The position numbers and the translations under genes are program-made. Of a DNA stretch of 19,419 nucleotides, positions 19,079 to 19,419 are shown piece after piece. The stretch comes from Bacteroidales bacterium (lineage in GTDB: Bacteria; Bacteroidota; Bacteroidia; Bacteroidales; P3). Below the pieces are notes generated by a model. That model was given only the letters and a program-made list of their open reading frames with translations, was not told the DNA's origin and searched no databases. The stretch lies in the NCBI GenBank assembly GCA_031286005.1, contig JAITVC010000200.1, positions 1 to 19,419 on the forward strand, given 5' to 3'. Position 1 is the first letter of the stretch; each line of letters opens with the position of its first letter.

Positions 19079-19106
19079 AAATTCTTAATTCTCAATTGCA
19101 AATTAA
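19079..19106. repeat. Short 7-bp repeat run
   Basis: Four heptamers, AAATTCT, TAATTCT, CAATTGC and AAATTAA, occur in the spacer upstream of the barrel-protein gene. The words resemble the AATTCTC repeats inside valS and at the lpxH 3' end. Confidence 0.45.
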
Positions 19107-19120
19107 AAAATATTAAAATT

Positions 19121-19200
19121 TACAAGCCCTTGTACATGACAAGCAAGGAGTCGAGACATCCGCTTGCTTCGGCAGCACCCGAAACTGACAAAATGTCAGT
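19121..19200. other. Cluster of four consecutive inverted repeats, possible structured RNA or regulatory region
   Basis: Four stem-forming inverted repeats lie nearly end to end: TACAAG-CC-CTTGTA (19121-19134); AAGCAAG with CTTGCTT (19141-19147 and 19163-19169); TTCGG with CCGAA across a 6-nt loop (19168-19172 and 19179-19183); and ACTGACA-AAA-TGTCAGT (19184-19200). The second and third overlap by two bases, so both could not form fully at once. There is no reading frame of note. This may be an RNA leader, a small RNA or a protein-binding region for a gene right of the window. Confidence 0.5.
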
Positions 19201-19326
19201 CTAAAATTAGGAGTAAATCAGCAACGAAGGAGCAACGAAGGAGAAGCGAAGCTGAGAAATGTCGTTTTTCTTCTTTTTTTACCCCAAATGGGAGTTAACA
19301 AACATTACAGACTGACATTTTGTCAG
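19184..19326. repeat. Two copies of a CTGACA-N3-TGTCAG palindrome, 127 bp apart
   Basis: The first copy (19185-19199) has spacer AAA and the second (19312-19326) has TTT, so the pair forms an inverted repeat. With flanks, AGACTGACATTTTGTCAG at 19309-19326 is the exact reverse complement of 19185-19202. Each copy is itself a 6-3-6 palindrome, typical of a dimeric regulator site. An 11-bp repeat array lies between them. Confidence 0.72.
19209..19252. repeat. Short 11-bp-period array
   Basis: AGCAACGAAGG occurs twice in tandem (19220-19230 and 19231-19241), followed by the variant AGAAGCGAAGC (19242-19252) and preceded by the weaker unit AGGAGTAAATC (19209-19219). The 11-bp step is the same as in the left-end spacer. 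Confidence 0.75.
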
Positions 19327-19337
19327 GTCTGTTATAA

Positions 19338-19403
19338 GTTCGGACAAAGCTCAAACCGACCAAGTCCGTACCATCTCCGTATCAAGTCCGCTACAACTCC
19401 GGT
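19338..19403. repeat. 11-bp-period array at the right edge, six units
   Basis: Six 11-base units run without indels: for example CCAAGTCCGTA (19360), CCATCTCCGTA (19371), TCAAGTCCGCT (19382) and ACAACTCCGGT (19393). The core TCCG recurs every 11 bp. The array follows the second palindrome closely and may continue past the window. The rest of the 18954-19419 spacer (19013-19078) holds no feature I can support. Confidence 0.78.
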
Positions 19404-19419
19404 ACAAAATCTTTTAATT

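Noticed and set aside
19184..19326. Sigma-54 promoter near the CTGACA-N3-TGTCAG palindromes
   Set aside because: I looked for TGGC-N7-TTGC-like spacing beside both copies and found none.
19338..19403. Coding sequence or tRNA-like element at the right edge
   Set aside because: No frame of useful length and no cloverleaf pairing; the region is explained by the 11-bp TCCG repeats.

Overview
The window looks like a chromosomal segment of a Bacteroidales-type Bacteroidetes genome. The evidence is the promoter form (a TTTG or TTG element, about 20 bp, then TAnnTTTG just before the start), weak or absent Shine-Dalgarno sequences, an exbB / small membrane protein / exbD / exbD cluster with a separate tonB, a long NagB-like protein fused to a PIG-L/LmbE deacetylase-like domain, and AT-rich spacers. 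I do not place it below order level. No rRNA, tRNA, CRISPR array, transposase or phage gene was seen.

Layout, left to right. (1) The C-terminal part of a LuxR-type HTH regulator (to 485). (2) A gene-free 701-bp spacer (486-1186), almost all built from short degenerate tandem repeats: a 7-bp array, then long arrays with an 11-bp period, then an exbB promoter. (3) A + strand energy-transduction operon (exbB, small membrane protein, exbD1, exbD2; 1187-3425), closed by a perfect palindromic terminator shared with the convergent cysS-nagB-like operon (- strand, 7411 to 3503). (4) A 121-bp divergent promoter region, then a very tight + strand operon: panD, a YbhN-type membrane protein, lpxH, udk (7533-10320). 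(5) tonB under its own promoter, which closely resembles the exbB promoter, followed by a terminator and a NlpC/P60 hydrolase. (6) A - strand block: lipoprotein-like barrel gene, valS, lptF/lptG-type permease, ligA (18953 to 11916). ligA converges on and overlaps the NlpC gene by 17 bp. (7) A 466-bp right-end spacer (18954-19419) with stacked inverted repeats, two copies of a CTGACA-N3-TGTCAG palindrome and two more 11-bp-period arrays.

How the genes fit together: ExbB/ExbD/TonB power TonB-dependent outer-membrane uptake. LpxH and the LptF/G-type permease belong to lipid A synthesis and LPS export. PanD starts pantothenate/CoA synthesis, Udk salvages pyrimidines, CysS and ValS charge tRNA, LigA seals DNA, and the NlpC/P60 protein cuts cell-wall peptides.

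The genes are mostly ordinary. The unusual content is in the spacers. Two classes of degenerate tandem repeat are present: a 7-bp class, which enters the coding sequences of lpxH and valS and the T-rich tracts of three promoters, and an 11-bp class, which keeps its period while its sequence word changes. The 11-bp class keeps a single register over 28 consecutive units at 536-843. I consider this the best candidate for something undescribed.
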